From Campylobacterota bacterium (lineage in GTDB: Bacteria; Campylobacterota; Campylobacteria; Campylobacterales; Sulfurospirillaceae): a stretch of 18,240 bases of DNA. Where the stretch lies: contig RZYK01000023.1 in assembly GCA_009930355.1 (NCBI GenBank), positions 1-18,240 of the forward strand, in the 5' to 3' direction. The position numbers and the translations under genes were made by a program. Below are positions 1 to 7,897 of this stretch, in pieces (within the stretch, counting starts at the first letter, position 1; every line of letters begins with the position of its first letter). The notes under the pieces are model-generated. The model had not been told where the DNA came from, made no database searches, and was given only the letters and a program-made list of their open reading frames with translations.

Positions 1-117
1 TATCTGATTAAGCGAGGATTATAATGAAAAGTTATGTCTAACTTATGTTTTCTTACATGTAGAGCTATTTATAGGTTTGTTTAAGAAAACAATTGTTACC
101 AAAAGGAACAAAATAGG
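1..117. other. Intergenic stretch at left edge, no gene seen
   Basis: No coding region is apparent. It holds a TATAAT hexamer at 20-25 on the plus strand, a degenerate copy of the window-wide palindrome (TTACATGTA at 53-61), and a weak AT-only hairpin (TTGTTT 77-82 with AAACAA 87-92) just beyond the uvrA stop. The hairpin could help end uvrA transcription but has no GC content, so I do not call it a terminator. Confidence 0.4.
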
Positions 118-2934
118 TTATTTTTTCTCACTTTCTAATTCTAAAGCTAAAAATTTGCCCGTATAACTGCCTGATTTTTCAGCACCAGAAGCCACTTCTA
201 AAGGCGTTCCTATCGCTATTATGCGCCCTCCATAGCTTCCACCCTCAGGTCCCATATCAATCAAATAATCAGCGTTTTTTATCACATCCATGTTGTGCTC
301 AATGACTAAAACACTGTTACCCATATCTGTGAGATGATGTAACACTTTAACCAGTCTGTCTACATCAGCGAAGTGTAAACCTGTGGTTGGCTCATCCAAA
401 ACATAGAGTGTATTGCCCGTATCTTTTTTACTAAGCTCCTTAGCCAGCTTAATACGCTGTGCCTCACCGCCACTTAAAGTCACCGCATTTTGCCCCAGTG
501 TGATGTAGCCCAATCCAACATCCATTAAGGTTTGCACTTTTTGATGAATTTTAGGAATCGCTTTGAAAAACTCAAACGCCTCGTCCACACTCATACTTAA
601 AACATCAGAAATGGATTTACCCTTGTATTTAATCTCTAGCGTTTGTGCGTTGTAACGGTGTCCTTTACAGCTATCGCATTTCACCATAATATCAGGCAAG
701 AAGTGCATCTCTATTTTTATCTCACCATCGCCTTGACACTTTTCACAGCGTCCGCCCTTCACGTTAAACGAGAAACGCCCGACACTGTATCCACGTATTT
801 GCGCTTCTTTCGTTTTGGCGAACAAGGCTCGTATTTCATCCATCACGCCTGTATAGGTAGCGGGATTGGAACGTGGCGTTCTTCCAATGGGGCTTTGATC
901 CAGATAAATGACTTTATCGAGTTGTTCAAGCCCAATGCACTCCACACCTGCAACTTTATTGACCTTTTTCGCACGGTTGAGATACTCTTTTGCCACAGGA
1001 AGCAGGGTTTGTAAAATGAGTGAGCTCTTACCGCTACCACTCACCCCTGTAATGGCGACAAGGTTTCCCAAAGGAATTTTTACATCCAAATTTTGAATGT
1101 TATTAATCGTGACATTGTTCAATTCTATCCAGCGCTCTTGCGCTCTATTTTCTCGATAATTGATAATTTTACTGTTATTAAGATACTGCGCAGTGAGTGT
1201 ATTGCTCTTTAAAAGCTCTTCTTTAGTCCCCTTAAAGACAATCTCCCCACCAAACTTTCCAGCCCCAGGTCCAATATCTACGATAAAATCAGCACTCTGT
1301 ATCGTCTCTTTGTCGTGTTCTACCACAATGACCGAGTTGCCTTTCTTTTGTAAATTGCGCAGGGTACGAATGAGTTTGAGCGTATCCCTCTCATGCAATC
1401 CAATACTCGGCTCATCCAGTACATACATCACACCCGTAAGCCCGCTTCCAATTTGTGAGGCAATGCGAATGCGTTGCGCCTCACCCCCGCTAATCGTTCT
1501 CGCATCTCTGCCTAAACTGATGTAGCCAAGCCCCACATCGAACAAGAAAAAGAGTCGCTCTCGTATCTCTTTTAAAATGGGCTCTGAAATCATCCTATGT
1601 TGCGCCTTCATGTAGGCAAAATTTTCATCATTTTTGAAAAATTCTAAACATTTATCAATGGGCATTTCCAAAATATCAGCAATATTTTTTCCAGCAACCC
1701 GAACAGCCAAACTCTCTTTTTTTAAACGATACCCACCACAGGTATCACACACTTTTTCGCTCATATACTCGCCCAACTCTTTTTCATCTTTGAGCATGTC
1801 ATAGGCGATTTTAATGACCCCTTCCCATTTGCGAGTGAGTTTATGTTTTTTCCAAAAAAATGTCGCATCTTCCACGCCACCGTGTAAAATGGAGCGTTGC
1901 TGATGTTCTTCAAGTTCTTCATAAGGAATGCGGGTATTAATACCAGCAGCCTCACAGTAGGCTTCTAAAAATTTGGCATAAAAGCTTTTGTTAAAGCCGT
2001 AAAAAATTTTGATGGCTCCCTCATTAATGCTCACATGTTCATTGATAATTTTCTTTAAATCAAGCGTATAGCGAATGCCTAAACCATCACAGGTTGAACA
2101 CGCTCCTTTGGGAGAATTAAAGGAAAAGGAGAGAGGTTCCAAAGGTTCAAAACTAATCTTACAGTCAAAACAGGCTAAATGTTCACTGTAATGAATGTGC
2201 GATGTTGGAAGCCCCACTTCTTCAGCGTTGGCAATATCAAGTTCCACCTCACCATAACTCTCTAAAAGCGCTTTTTCAATGTCCGTAGCGATACGCTCAA
2301 AGTTCTCTTCACGAATCACCACACGGTCGATAATCACTTTAATAGTATGCTTTTTCGTTTTTGAAAGCTCTATTTCTTCATCCAAACGTACCATCACACC
2401 ATCAATTTGCGCTCTCACATACCCTTTATGGCGTAAAGATTCTATCATGTCGGCAAAACTTCCCTTTTTCTCACGCACCAAAGGCGCTAAAATGGAGAGT
2501 TTAGTCTCTAAAGGTAGTTTTAAAACCTGCTCAATAATATCTGCCACAGACATCTGTGAAATCTCTTTCCCACACAAATGACAGTGTTGTTTTCCAACTC
2601 TGGCAAATAATAAACGCATATAATCATAAATCTCTGTAATCGTCCCCACCGTTGAGCGAGGGTTTTTACTCGTGGTCTTTTGGTCTATCGCAATGGCAGG
2701 GGTGAGTCCTTCAATTTTTTCCACATCAGGCTTACCCACACGATCCAAAAACTGCCTTGCATACGAGGAGAGCGACTCAATATAACGGCGTTGCCCTTCC
2801 GCATAAAGGGTATCAAAGGCCAAAGTACTTTTACCGCTTCCACTAAGCCCTGTAAAAACAACCAATTTATTTTTGGGAATTTCAAGGTTGATATTTTTAA
2901 GATTGTTCTCTTTTGCACCGTAAATTTTTATCAT
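118..2934 (-). CDS. uvrA: UvrA, excinuclease ABC subunit A
   Basis: DNA-damage recognition ATPase of nucleotide excision repair, which loads UvrB on lesions. At 938 aa it is the usual full length. Visible features are a first Walker A GLSGSGKST at residues 29-37, a second GVSGSGKSS in the C-terminal half, two ABC signatures (SGGEAQRIRIA and LSGGEAQRIKLA), two Walker B motifs (VLDEPSIGLH, VLDEPTTGLH), and zinc modules CxxC-x20-CxxC (CFDC...CSTC) and CxxC-x19-CxxC (CEKC...CDSC). All the catalytic motifs expected of an active protein are present. The ATG lies in a 4-bp ATGA overlap with the stop of the upstream TauE-family gene, and no good ribosome site precedes it. It is therefore probably co-transcribed and translationally coupled, with no SOS box seen directly upstream. 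The pairing with an exporter gene looks positional rather than functional. Confidence 0.98.
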   Translation of the reverse strand: MIKIYGAKENNLKNINLEIPKNKLVVFTGLSGSGKSTLAFDTLYAEGQRRYIESLSSYARQFLDRVGKPDVEKIEGLTPAIAIDQKTTSKNPRSTVGTITEIYDYMRLLFARVGKQHCHLCGKEISQMSVADIIEQVLKLPLETKLSILAPLVREKKGSFADMIESLRHKGYVRAQIDGVMVRLDEEIELSKTKKHTIKVIIDRVVIREENFERIATDIEKALLESYGEVELDIANAEEVGLPTSHIHYSEHLACFDCKISFEPLEPLSFSFNSPKGACSTCDGLGIRYTLDLKKIINEHVSINEGAIKIFYGFNKSFYAKFLEAYCEAAGINTRIPYEELEEHQQRSILHGGVEDATFFWKKHKLTRKWEGVIKIAYDMLKDEKELGEYMSEKVCDTCGGYRLKKESLAVRVAGKNIADILEMPIDKCLEFFKNDENFAYMKAQHRMISEPILKEIRERLFFLFDVGLGYISLGRDARTISGGEAQRIRIASQIGSGLTGVMYVLDEPSIGLHERDTLKLIRTLRNLQKKGNSVIVVEHDKETIQSADFIVDIGPGAGKFGGEIVFKGTKEELLKSNTLTAQYLNNSKIINYRENRAQERWIELNNVTINNIQNLDVKIPLGNLVAITGVSGSGKSSLILQTLLPVAKEYLNRAKKVNKVAGVECIGLEQLDKVIYLDQSPIGRTPRSNPATYTGVMDEIRALFAKTKEAQIRGYSVGRFSFNVKGGRCEKCQGDGEIKIEMHFLPDIMVKCDSCKGHRYNAQTLEIKYKGKSISDVLSMSVDEAFEFFKAIPKIHQKVQTLMDVGLGYITLGQNAVTLSGGEAQRIKLAKELSKKDTGNTLYVLDEPTTGLHFADVDRLVKVLHHLTDMGNSVLVIEHNMDVIKNADYLIDMGPEGGSYGGRIIAIGTPLEVASGAEKSGSYTGKFLALELESEKK

Positions 2935-3689
2935 AGAATGTTCATCTCGCTTAAAATTTTATTGAGGGTTAAAACCAGCATAACGACGTATAAGATTAAA
3001 AGGGCTCTTTTTTGCACTTTTTTCTCAACACGATGGGATAATTTCACCCCAAAATAGACTCCTAAAACAGAGCCAACACCTACAGCCGCACCCACTACAT
3101 AATCGACATGACCACTGAGCGCTAGGCTAATAAAACCAGAAATAGAGCCAAAAATAATAAAAAAGAGCGTGGTTCCCACAGCCTTTTTGATATCCCAATT
3201 TAAAAAACCAACCAATACAGGCGTAAGAAATACAGCACCTCCTGTTCCTGTACTAATCGCAATCGCACCAATCACAAAACCAACACCAAACAGCACGATT
3301 TTGGACTCATTCGGTTCACACCTAGGCATAAGTGGTGCGGTAAAAAATTTGTAAATAGAAAGTACTAACACAGAAGCAAAGAGGATTAACAACGATAGGG
3401 AGGATAAAGTATCGACAATAACACCACTAAGCCCCGCACCAAAGAGAGCACCAAAACCTAAAAAAATACCACTGTTGAGTTGTAACACGCCTGCTTTATA
3501 GTTATGGTAAGAGCCAAACATGGAGCTAAAAATCATCTGCATGACAGAGATACCAATCGCCGTTTTAATATCATAGCCAAAATAAATCAGGGTCGGAACT
3601 AAAATGGTACCGCCACCAATGCCAAAAAAACCTGAGGAAAAACCCACCAGAAGACCAAAAAAGCCAAGCGCAATTACCATTATTTTCAC
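2931..3689 (-). CDS. TauE/SafE (TSUP) family membrane exporter
   Basis: Integral inner-membrane protein of about 252 aa with roughly eight hydrophobic segments. It carries the two internal repeats typical of the family: FGIGGGTILVPTL near residue 22 and STGTGGAVFLTPVL near residue 146. Family members export sulfite, sulfoacetate or other small sulfur or organic anions; the substrate here cannot be read from sequence. The longest frame starts with GTG at 3689 (GTG AAA ATA ATG), while an ATG three codons later (3678-3680) is an equally plausible start. Neither has a strong Shine-Dalgarno. The stop overlaps the uvrA ATG by 4 bp, so the two share a transcript. The upstream gap contains a double copy of the TTTACATGTAAA palindrome. 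Confidence 0.9.
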   Translation of the reverse strand: MKIMVIALGFFGLLVGFSSGFFGIGGGTILVPTLIYFGYDIKTAIGISVMQMIFSSMFGSYHNYKAGVLQLNSGIFLGFGALFGAGLSGVIVDTLSSLSLLILFASVLVLSIYKFFTAPLMPRCEPNESKIVLFGVGFVIGAIAISTGTGGAVFLTPVLVGFLNWDIKKAVGTTLFFIIFGSISGFISLALSGHVDYVVGAAVGVGSVLGVYFGVKLSHRVEKKVQKRALLILYVVMLVLTLNKILSEMNIL

Positions 3690-3690
3690 T
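3678..3690 (-). promoter_or_regulatory. Ambiguous start region of the TauE-family gene
   Basis: Read on the minus strand this is AGTGAAAATAATG: a GTG codon (3687-3689) followed in frame by an ATG (3678-3680). There is no AAGGAG-like element in the preceding 15 bases for either codon. Conservation of the N-terminus in orthologues would decide. Confidence 0.35.
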
Positions 3691-3740
3691 TTAATTTAAG
3701 ATAATGGATTCTACTTCAAGCGCTCTTAATAAATGGTTAT

Positions 3741-3771
3741 CTTTACATGTAAAGGCTTTTTACATGTAAAG
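3741..3771. repeat. Tandem pair of TTTACATGTAAA palindromes, hairpin-forming
   Basis: Two perfect 12-bp palindromes (3742-3753 and 3759-3770) are separated by 5 bp. Because each copy is its own reverse complement, the transcript of either strand can fold one copy onto the other: 12 bp plus an outer C-G pair, with a 5-nt loop. It lies 10 bp beyond the stop of the amino-acid permease gene. No U-tract follows on either strand, so it is not a classical intrinsic terminator, although it could stabilise a 3' end. Confidence 0.85.
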
Positions 3772-3780
3772 ATTTAAAGT

Positions 3781-5118
3781 TTATTTGCGAGAGAGTTTAT
3801 AACCGATGGCAAGGACTCCCAACCAAATCGGAATGAGATAAACTGAGGTACTAATCCCCTCAATAAAAAGCATAATGCCCAAAATCATCACGAAGAAGAC
3901 CAAACAAAGGATGTTGCCAAACGGAAACCAAAAGGCTTTAAATTTGGGTTCAATATGCTTTTTCATCATCGCATAACGAAATTTAAGGTGCGCAAAACTA
4001 ATCATAAACCAATTCACCACCAACGCAGAAACCACAAGCGCCATTAAAAATTTAAAGGCATCCTCTGGCATAAAATAGTTGAGTACCACACACGTTCCTG
4101 TAATCAGCGCTGAAAAAAGCACAGCATTGACAGGCACACCTTTGGAGTTTAGTTTCATCAACTTTTTAGGAGCATTGCCCTGCATCGCTAAGCCAAAAAG
4201 CATACGAGAGTTGGAGTAAACCCCGCTGTTATAGACCGAAAGGGCTGCGGTTAAGACAATGGCATTGAGGATATGTGCAATGATATTTTGGTCAATCACT
4301 TGAAAAACCATCACAAAAGGCGTCACATCTTTGGTCATGTTCATCCATGGCATTAAGGAGAGTAAAATCGCCAATGCACCAATGTAAAAAATCAAAATAC
4401 GATAAATCACTTGATTGGTCGCCATGGGAATCGTATGGCTTGGATCATCGGTCTCAGCAGCTGCGATACCAATCAATTCTAAGCCACCAAAAGAGAACAT
4501 AATAAATACCATTGCCATTAAAAAGCCTTGAAGCCCGTGTGGGAAAAAACCACCCTCAAGTGCCCAAAGATTGCTAATTTTTGCACTCTCTCCACCATTA
4601 CCACTGATGAGTAAATAACTTCCAAAAGCGATCATAGCAACAATGGCTACTACTTTGATAATCGAAAACCAAAACTCAAACTCACCGTAAATGCGCACAT
4701 TGACTAAATTAACAAGGTTCACCAGTACAAAGAAAAATGCCGCTGAAATCCACACAGGAATCTGTGGAAGCCAAAAGTGTACAAAGGTACCAATGGCGGT
4801 GAGTTCTGCCATACCCACTAAAACATACAACATCCAGTAGTTCCAGCCTGAGGCAAACCCCGCAAATGGGTGCCAGTATTTGTTTGCAAAATGGCTAAAT
4901 GAACCAGCCACAGGCTCTTCAACAACCATTTCACCCAGTTGTCGCATAATCATAAACGCAATAAAACCACCCAACGCATACCCTAAAAGTACCGCTGGAC
5001 CTGTGAGTTGGACGGTGGTTGAAACCCCTAAAAAAAGACCCGTTCCAATCGCTCCACCTAAGGCAATAAGCTGTACATGCCTATTTTTCAAGCCTCTTGA
5101 AAGCTTATGTTTGTGCAT
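3781..5118 (-). CDS. aroP: Aromatic amino-acid permease, AroP/PheP type (APC family)
   Basis: Proton-coupled amino-acid uptake across the inner membrane. The 445-aa protein has about twelve hydrophobic segments and begins with the hallmark RGLKNRHVQLIALGGAIGTG (residues 8-27), followed by GEMVVEEPVAGSFSHFA, ATNQVIYRILIFYIG, and YSNSRMLFGLAMQGNAPK in the C-terminal half. These stretches match what I remember of E. coli AroP and PheP very closely, so an aromatic substrate (Phe/Tyr/Trp) is favoured over GabP, LysP or ProY, although sequence alone does not settle the substrate. The ATG at 5116-5118 is supported by an AAGGA element (complement TCCTT at 5124-5128). A palindrome pair follows its stop and a single palindrome lies upstream at 5175. 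Confidence 0.9.
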   Translation of the reverse strand: MHKHKLSRGLKNRHVQLIALGGAIGTGLFLGVSTTVQLTGPAVLLGYALGGFIAFMIMRQLGEMVVEEPVAGSFSHFANKYWHPFAGFASGWNYWMLYVLVGMAELTAIGTFVHFWLPQIPVWISAAFFFVLVNLVNLVNVRIYGEFEFWFSIIKVVAIVAMIAFGSYLLISGNGGESAKISNLWALEGGFFPHGLQGFLMAMVFIMFSFGGLELIGIAAAETDDPSHTIPMATNQVIYRILIFYIGALAILLSLMPWMNMTKDVTPFVMVFQVIDQNIIAHILNAIVLTAALSVYNSGVYSNSRMLFGLAMQGNAPKKLMKLNSKGVPVNAVLFSALITGTCVVLNYFMPEDAFKFLMALVVSALVVNWFMISFAHLKFRYAMMKKHIEPKFKAFWFPFGNILCLVFFVMILGIMLFIEGISTSVYLIPIWLGVLAIGYKLSRK

Positions 5119-5174
5119 AAAATTCCTTCACGCTAAAAATTAAAAGCATCATTGTATCTTTTTTCAAAAAAATC

Positions 5175-5186
5175 TTTACATGTAAA
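5175..5186. repeat. TTTACATGTAAA palindrome between aroP and cheX-like gene
   Basis: Perfect copy with the ATC flank on its left (5172-5174). It is the only copy placed between two divergent gene starts, 57 bp upstream of aroP and 71 bp upstream of the likely cheX-like start. Confidence 0.9.
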
Positions 5187-5198
5187 AATTTTGTAATC

Positions 5199-5225
5199 TA
5201 TAATTTAAAAAAATTGGCTTATAAT
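5199..5225 (+). promoter_or_regulatory. Candidate -10 elements for the CheX-like gene
   Basis: Two TATAAT hexamers occur, at 5199-5204 and 5220-5225, in very AT-rich DNA typical of Campylobacterota promoters, which often lack a clear -35. The second overlaps the ATG at 5224. If it is used, transcription begins near 5232 and translation must start at the downstream ATG 5257. Confidence 0.5.
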
Positions 5226-5256
5226 GTTCAAACGTATCTTAGGCAAAAGGGAAAGC

Positions 5257-5673
5257 ATGAAAGAAGCTGTCATTGAAGCGACACACCATTTTTGTGAAAC
5301 GATTTTGTGTGAAATTCCTCAAAAAATTGAAAATTTGGGGGAGTATTTTTATGGTTCCGCAATTGCCTTACTTGAAAATGGAAGTGAGCATACGTGGTAT
5401 CTTTTCTTTGAAAAAAAGGTTTTAGATGACATTGCTCTCAATCTCCTTTTTGAAGAGAACCTGAGTGAAAATGATTTGGACGATTTGCTCAAAGAAATTG
5501 CCAATCAAATCATTGGCTCCGCCAAAGTACTATTAGAAGAGAAGTATCCTCAGAATGATTACCATTTGTGTGTGCCTGAATTTATGGGTAACGTATGTGC
5601 TCCTTTTCCCATTCCATTGAGCGATAGACATCACTTTCAAGTGAAAGACAGCACCTTTATCATTGCCCGTTAA
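5257..5673 (+). CDS. CheX-like chemotaxis phosphatase family protein
   Basis: CheX/CheC/FliY-type proteins dephosphorylate CheY-P in chemotaxis. This small soluble protein has the signature D-x3-E-x2-N (D76 LLK E80 IA N83, numbering from the start chosen here) in the helix EIANQIIGSAKVLLEE, which strongly resembles the CheX active-site helix, with a Pro 24 residues after the Asn. I recognise the family from that helix and the overall size, not from a close homologue. The reading frame opens at ATG 5224 (149 aa), but ATG 5257 (138 aa) has a better ribosome site (AAAAGGGA just upstream), and a TATAAT box overlaps the earlier ATG. The gene stands alone, with no che gene beside it. A palindrome follows 2 bp after its TAA stop. 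Confidence 0.7.
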   Translation: MKEAVIEATHHFCETILCEIPQKIENLGEYFYGSAIALLENGSEHTWYLFFEKKVLDDIALNLLFEENLSENDLDDLLKEIANQIIGSAKVLLEEKYPQNDYHLCVPEFMGNVCAPFPIPLSDRHHFQVKDSTFIIAR

Positions 5674-5829
5674 TCTTTACATGTAAAGAAGTGAAACGCC
5701 TTTTTAACAAATATCTATTTTTCAAAAGCCAAATTTTTTTCTTAAGTCACTTCTTTGTCTGCTTTTGTATAATCAACTTCTTTTATTGTTTACCGTTAGA
5801 CTTCTTGATCTAAGCCATTGAAAAAAGTC
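5674..5829 (+). promoter_or_regulatory. Leader and promoter region upstream of the TPP riboswitch
   Basis: A TATAAT hexamer at 5768-5773 is a plausible -10 for thiC, giving a leader of about 165 nt. No -35 is evident. A 7-bp inverted repeat, TAGACTT (5797-5803) with AAGTCTA (5825-5831), would form a long-loop stem just ahead of the riboswitch; whether it matters is unknown. No gene is seen between 5674 and 5943. Confidence 0.5.
5676..5687. repeat. TTTACATGTAAA palindrome just after the CheX-like stop
   Basis: The stop codon runs straight into the element as TAATCTTTACATGTAAA (5671-5687). The identical 17-mer follows the xth stop at 13574-13590. Confidence 0.95.
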
Positions 5830-5835
5830 TATAGT

Positions 5836-5930
5836 CTGTGGGGGTGCTGTAAAAGGCTGAGATAATACCCCAAGAGGTTTTATTAATGTAGCCTCACGAA
5901 CCTGATCTGGATAATGCCAGCGTAGGAAAT
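5836..5930 (+). ncRNA. TPP riboswitch (THI element)
   Basis: The conserved thiamin pyrophosphate aptamer blocks are present in order: GGGGTGC (5841-5847), GGCTGAGATAATACCC (5855-5870), GAACCTGATCTGGATAATGC (5898-5917) and CAGCGTAGGAA (5918-5928). These correspond to the pyrimidine- and pyrophosphate-binding arms. The ribosome site AAGGAG of thiC begins right after the aptamer, which suggests translational control by masking that site when thiamin pyrophosphate is bound. No separate terminator hairpin with a U-tract is seen between aptamer and start codon, which also favours that mode. Confidence 0.96.
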
Positions 5931-5936
5931 AAGGAG
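5931..5936 (+). promoter_or_regulatory. thiC ribosome-binding site adjoining the riboswitch
   Basis: AAGGAG sits 7 nt before the ATG at 5944 and abuts the 3' end of the aptamer, the position expected for riboswitch-controlled access. Confidence 0.85.
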
Positions 5937-5943
5937 ATAACCC

Positions 5944-7812
5944 ATGCCTAAAGTTCTCGATAATTTAGAAAAAATAGATGCCTCGTACATTCAAAACTTC
6001 CCAAGCTCTCGTAAAATTTATATACAAGGCTCACGTCCTGACATTCAAGTCCCCATGCGTGAAATCACGCTTTCGCCAACTGCTAAAAGTGATGGGACAG
6101 AAGAAGAAAATCCACCCTTACATGTCTATGACACCTCAGGCGTTTACACCGATCCCAGCGTTACCATCGACTTACATCAAGGGCTTAAACCCATTCGTGC
6201 AAGCTGGATAGAAGAGCGTGCGGATACAGAACAGTTGAGCGATTTTAGCTCTGTTTACTTTCACAAACGTCACGACGATGCGGAGCTAAACGCCCTTCGC
6301 TTTCCCAATCTTAAAAAACCTCGCCGTGCGAAAGCGGGTAAAAACATCACCCAAATGCACTATGCAAGAGCTGGCATCATCACACCGGAGATGGAGTATG
6401 TCGCCATTCGTGAAAACTGTAACCTTGAAGTGGCACGCCAAAACAAACTCTTAGGCTCTCAGCACAAAGGTGAGCATTTTGGCGCAAACCTACCAGACAT
6501 TTACACCCCTGAATTTGTCCGCCAAGAGATTGCCGCAGGACGCGCAGTACTGCCACTCAATGTCAATCACCCCGAAGCCGAGCCGATGATTATCGGTCGT
6601 AATTTTATGGTCAAAATCAACGCCAATATCGGCAACTCCGCGACCACCTCATCCATCGAAGAAGAGATCGAAAAAATGCTTTGGTCAACCCGTTGGGGTG
6701 GTGATACGGTGATGGATTTGTCCACAGGCAAAAACATTCACGAAACCCGTGAGTGGATACTCCGTAACTCCGCTGTGCCGATTGGAACGGTGCCCATCTA
6801 TCAAGCCTTAGAGAAAGTGGGTGGCATCGCTGAAGATCTCACATGGGAAATCTACCGTGACACCCTCATCGAACAAGCCGAACAAGGTGTGGACTACTTC
6901 ACCATTCACGCTGGTGTTCGTTTGGCGTATGTACCAATGACGGCCAAACGATTGACGGGCATCGTCTCACGTGGCGGAAGCATCATGGCAAAATGGTGTT
7001 TGCACCACCACAAAGAAAATTTTCTCTACACCCATTTTGAAGAAATCTGTGACATCATGAAAGCCTACGATGTCGCCTTTTCTTTGGGTGATGGCTTACG
7101 CCCAGGCTCACTCTATGATGCCAACGATGAAGCGCAATTTGCCGAACTTGAAACCTTAGGAGAACTCACCAAAATCGCATGGAAACACGATGTGCAAGTC
7201 ATGATCGAAGGTCCAGGACACGTTCCGATGCAAAAAATCAAAGAGAACATGACCAAAGAGTTAGAGGACTGTTTTGAAGCCCCATTCTACACCCTTGGAC
7301 CGCTCGTCACCGACGTCGCTCCAGGATATGATCACATCACCTCCGCCATCGGTGCGGCACAAATCGGCTGGTACGGCACAGCGATGCTCTGCTACGTCAC
7401 CCCAAAAGAGCACTTAGGCTTGCCAAATAGAGAAGATGTCAAAGAAGGCATCATCGCCTACAAAATCGCCGCCCACGCCGCCGACCTCGCCAAAGGCTTC
7501 CCCGGTGCGCAAATAAGAGACAACGCCATGAGCAAAGCCCGTTTTGAGTTTCGATGGTACGACCAGTTCAACATCGGCTTCGACCCCGATCGAGCACGCG
7601 AATACCACGACAAAACCTTACCGGTAGAAAGTGCCAAAATAGCGCATTTTTGCTCCATGTGCGGCCCCAAATTTTGCTCCATGAAAATCTCGCAAGACGT
7701 CAGAGATTATGCTGAGAAAATAGGTGCGGAAGATGTGGAAGTTGCTCTAAAAAAAGGCATGGAAGAGCAAGCCAAACACTTTAAAGAGAGTGGTGGACAG
7801 ATTTACATGTAA
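5944..7812 (+). CDS. thiC: ThiC, phosphomethylpyrimidine synthase
   Basis: Radical-SAM enzyme that rearranges aminoimidazole ribotide to the hydroxymethylpyrimidine phosphate precursor of thiamin; cytoplasmic. At 622 aa it has the normal length, with an N-terminal ThiC-associated region, the core segments RAGIITPEMEYVAIREN, NANIGNSATTSSIEEEIEK and RPGSLYDANDEAQF, and the C-terminal CxxCx4C cluster motif (C570, C573, C578) that binds the 4Fe-4S cluster. It is preceded by a TPP riboswitch and followed by a strong terminator, so it forms a single-gene thiamin-repressible unit; no other thi gene is in the window. The base composition is richer in GC than the neighbouring orphan at 7898. Its last codons (Ile-Tyr-Met-stop) are written by a TTTACATGTAAA palindrome. 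Confidence 0.99.
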   Translation: MPKVLDNLEKIDASYIQNFPSSRKIYIQGSRPDIQVPMREITLSPTAKSDGTEEENPPLHVYDTSGVYTDPSVTIDLHQGLKPIRASWIEERADTEQLSDFSSVYFHKRHDDAELNALRFPNLKKPRRAKAGKNITQMHYARAGIITPEMEYVAIRENCNLEVARQNKLLGSQHKGEHFGANLPDIYTPEFVRQEIAAGRAVLPLNVNHPEAEPMIIGRNFMVKINANIGNSATTSSIEEEIEKMLWSTRWGGDTVMDLSTGKNIHETREWILRNSAVPIGTVPIYQALEKVGGIAEDLTWEIYRDTLIEQAEQGVDYFTIHAGVRLAYVPMTAKRLTGIVSRGGSIMAKWCLHHHKENFLYTHFEEICDIMKAYDVAFSLGDGLRPGSLYDANDEAQFAELETLGELTKIAWKHDVQVMIEGPGHVPMQKIKENMTKELEDCFEAPFYTLGPLVTDVAPGYDHITSAIGAAQIGWYGTAMLCYVTPKEHLGLPNREDVKEGIIAYKIAAHAADLAKGFPGAQIRDNAMSKARFEFRWYDQFNIGFDPDRAREYHDKTLPVESAKIAHFCSMCGPKFCSMKISQDVRDYAEKIGAEDVEVALKKGMEEQAKHFKESGGQIYM

Positions 7813-7813
7813 A
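7802..7813. repeat. TTTACATGTAAA palindrome containing the thiC stop codon
   Basis: The copy reads ATT TAC ATG TAA in the thiC frame, so the TAA stop is part of the repeat. It lacks the ATC flank seen in most intergenic copies. Confidence 0.95.
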
Positions 7814-7817
7814 ACGT

Positions 7818-7850
7818 TTTAGCCCTTGAAAAAGGGCTAAACTTTTTATT
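7818..7850 (+). terminator. Rho-independent terminator of thiC
   Basis: A perfect 10-bp stem, TTTAGCCCTT (7818-7827) with AAGGGCTAAA (7832-7841), closed by a GAAA tetraloop and followed by CTTTTTATTT. It is the clearest intrinsic terminator in the window. Confidence 0.95.
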
Positions 7851-7878
7851 TCTGCGTTACAATACTACTAAAACAACC

Positions 7879-7888
7879 TTACATGTAA
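7879..7888. repeat. TTACATGTAA core upstream of the orphan gene
   Basis: One-mismatch copy of the 12-mer (first T replaced by C), with the GAT flank on its right, so its long asymmetric form reads on the minus strand. It lies 9 bp before the orphan's ATG, where a ribosome site would normally be. Confidence 0.85.
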
Positions 7889-7897
7889 AGATAAAAT

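Noticed and set aside
643..1014. Plus-strand frame opposite uvrA (also 1160-1525, 2279-2581 and 2680-3057)
   Set aside because: They lie antisense to well-supported uvrA and TauE-family codons, show no recognisable protein family, and have no ribosome sites.
3741..3771. Palindrome pair as an intrinsic terminator
   Set aside because: The stem is AT-rich and no U-tract follows on either strand; single copies elsewhere have no loop and cannot form a useful hairpin.
7414..7682. Minus-strand frames inside thiC
   Set aside because: Shadow frames of GC-richer thiC codons, with no start signals or domains.
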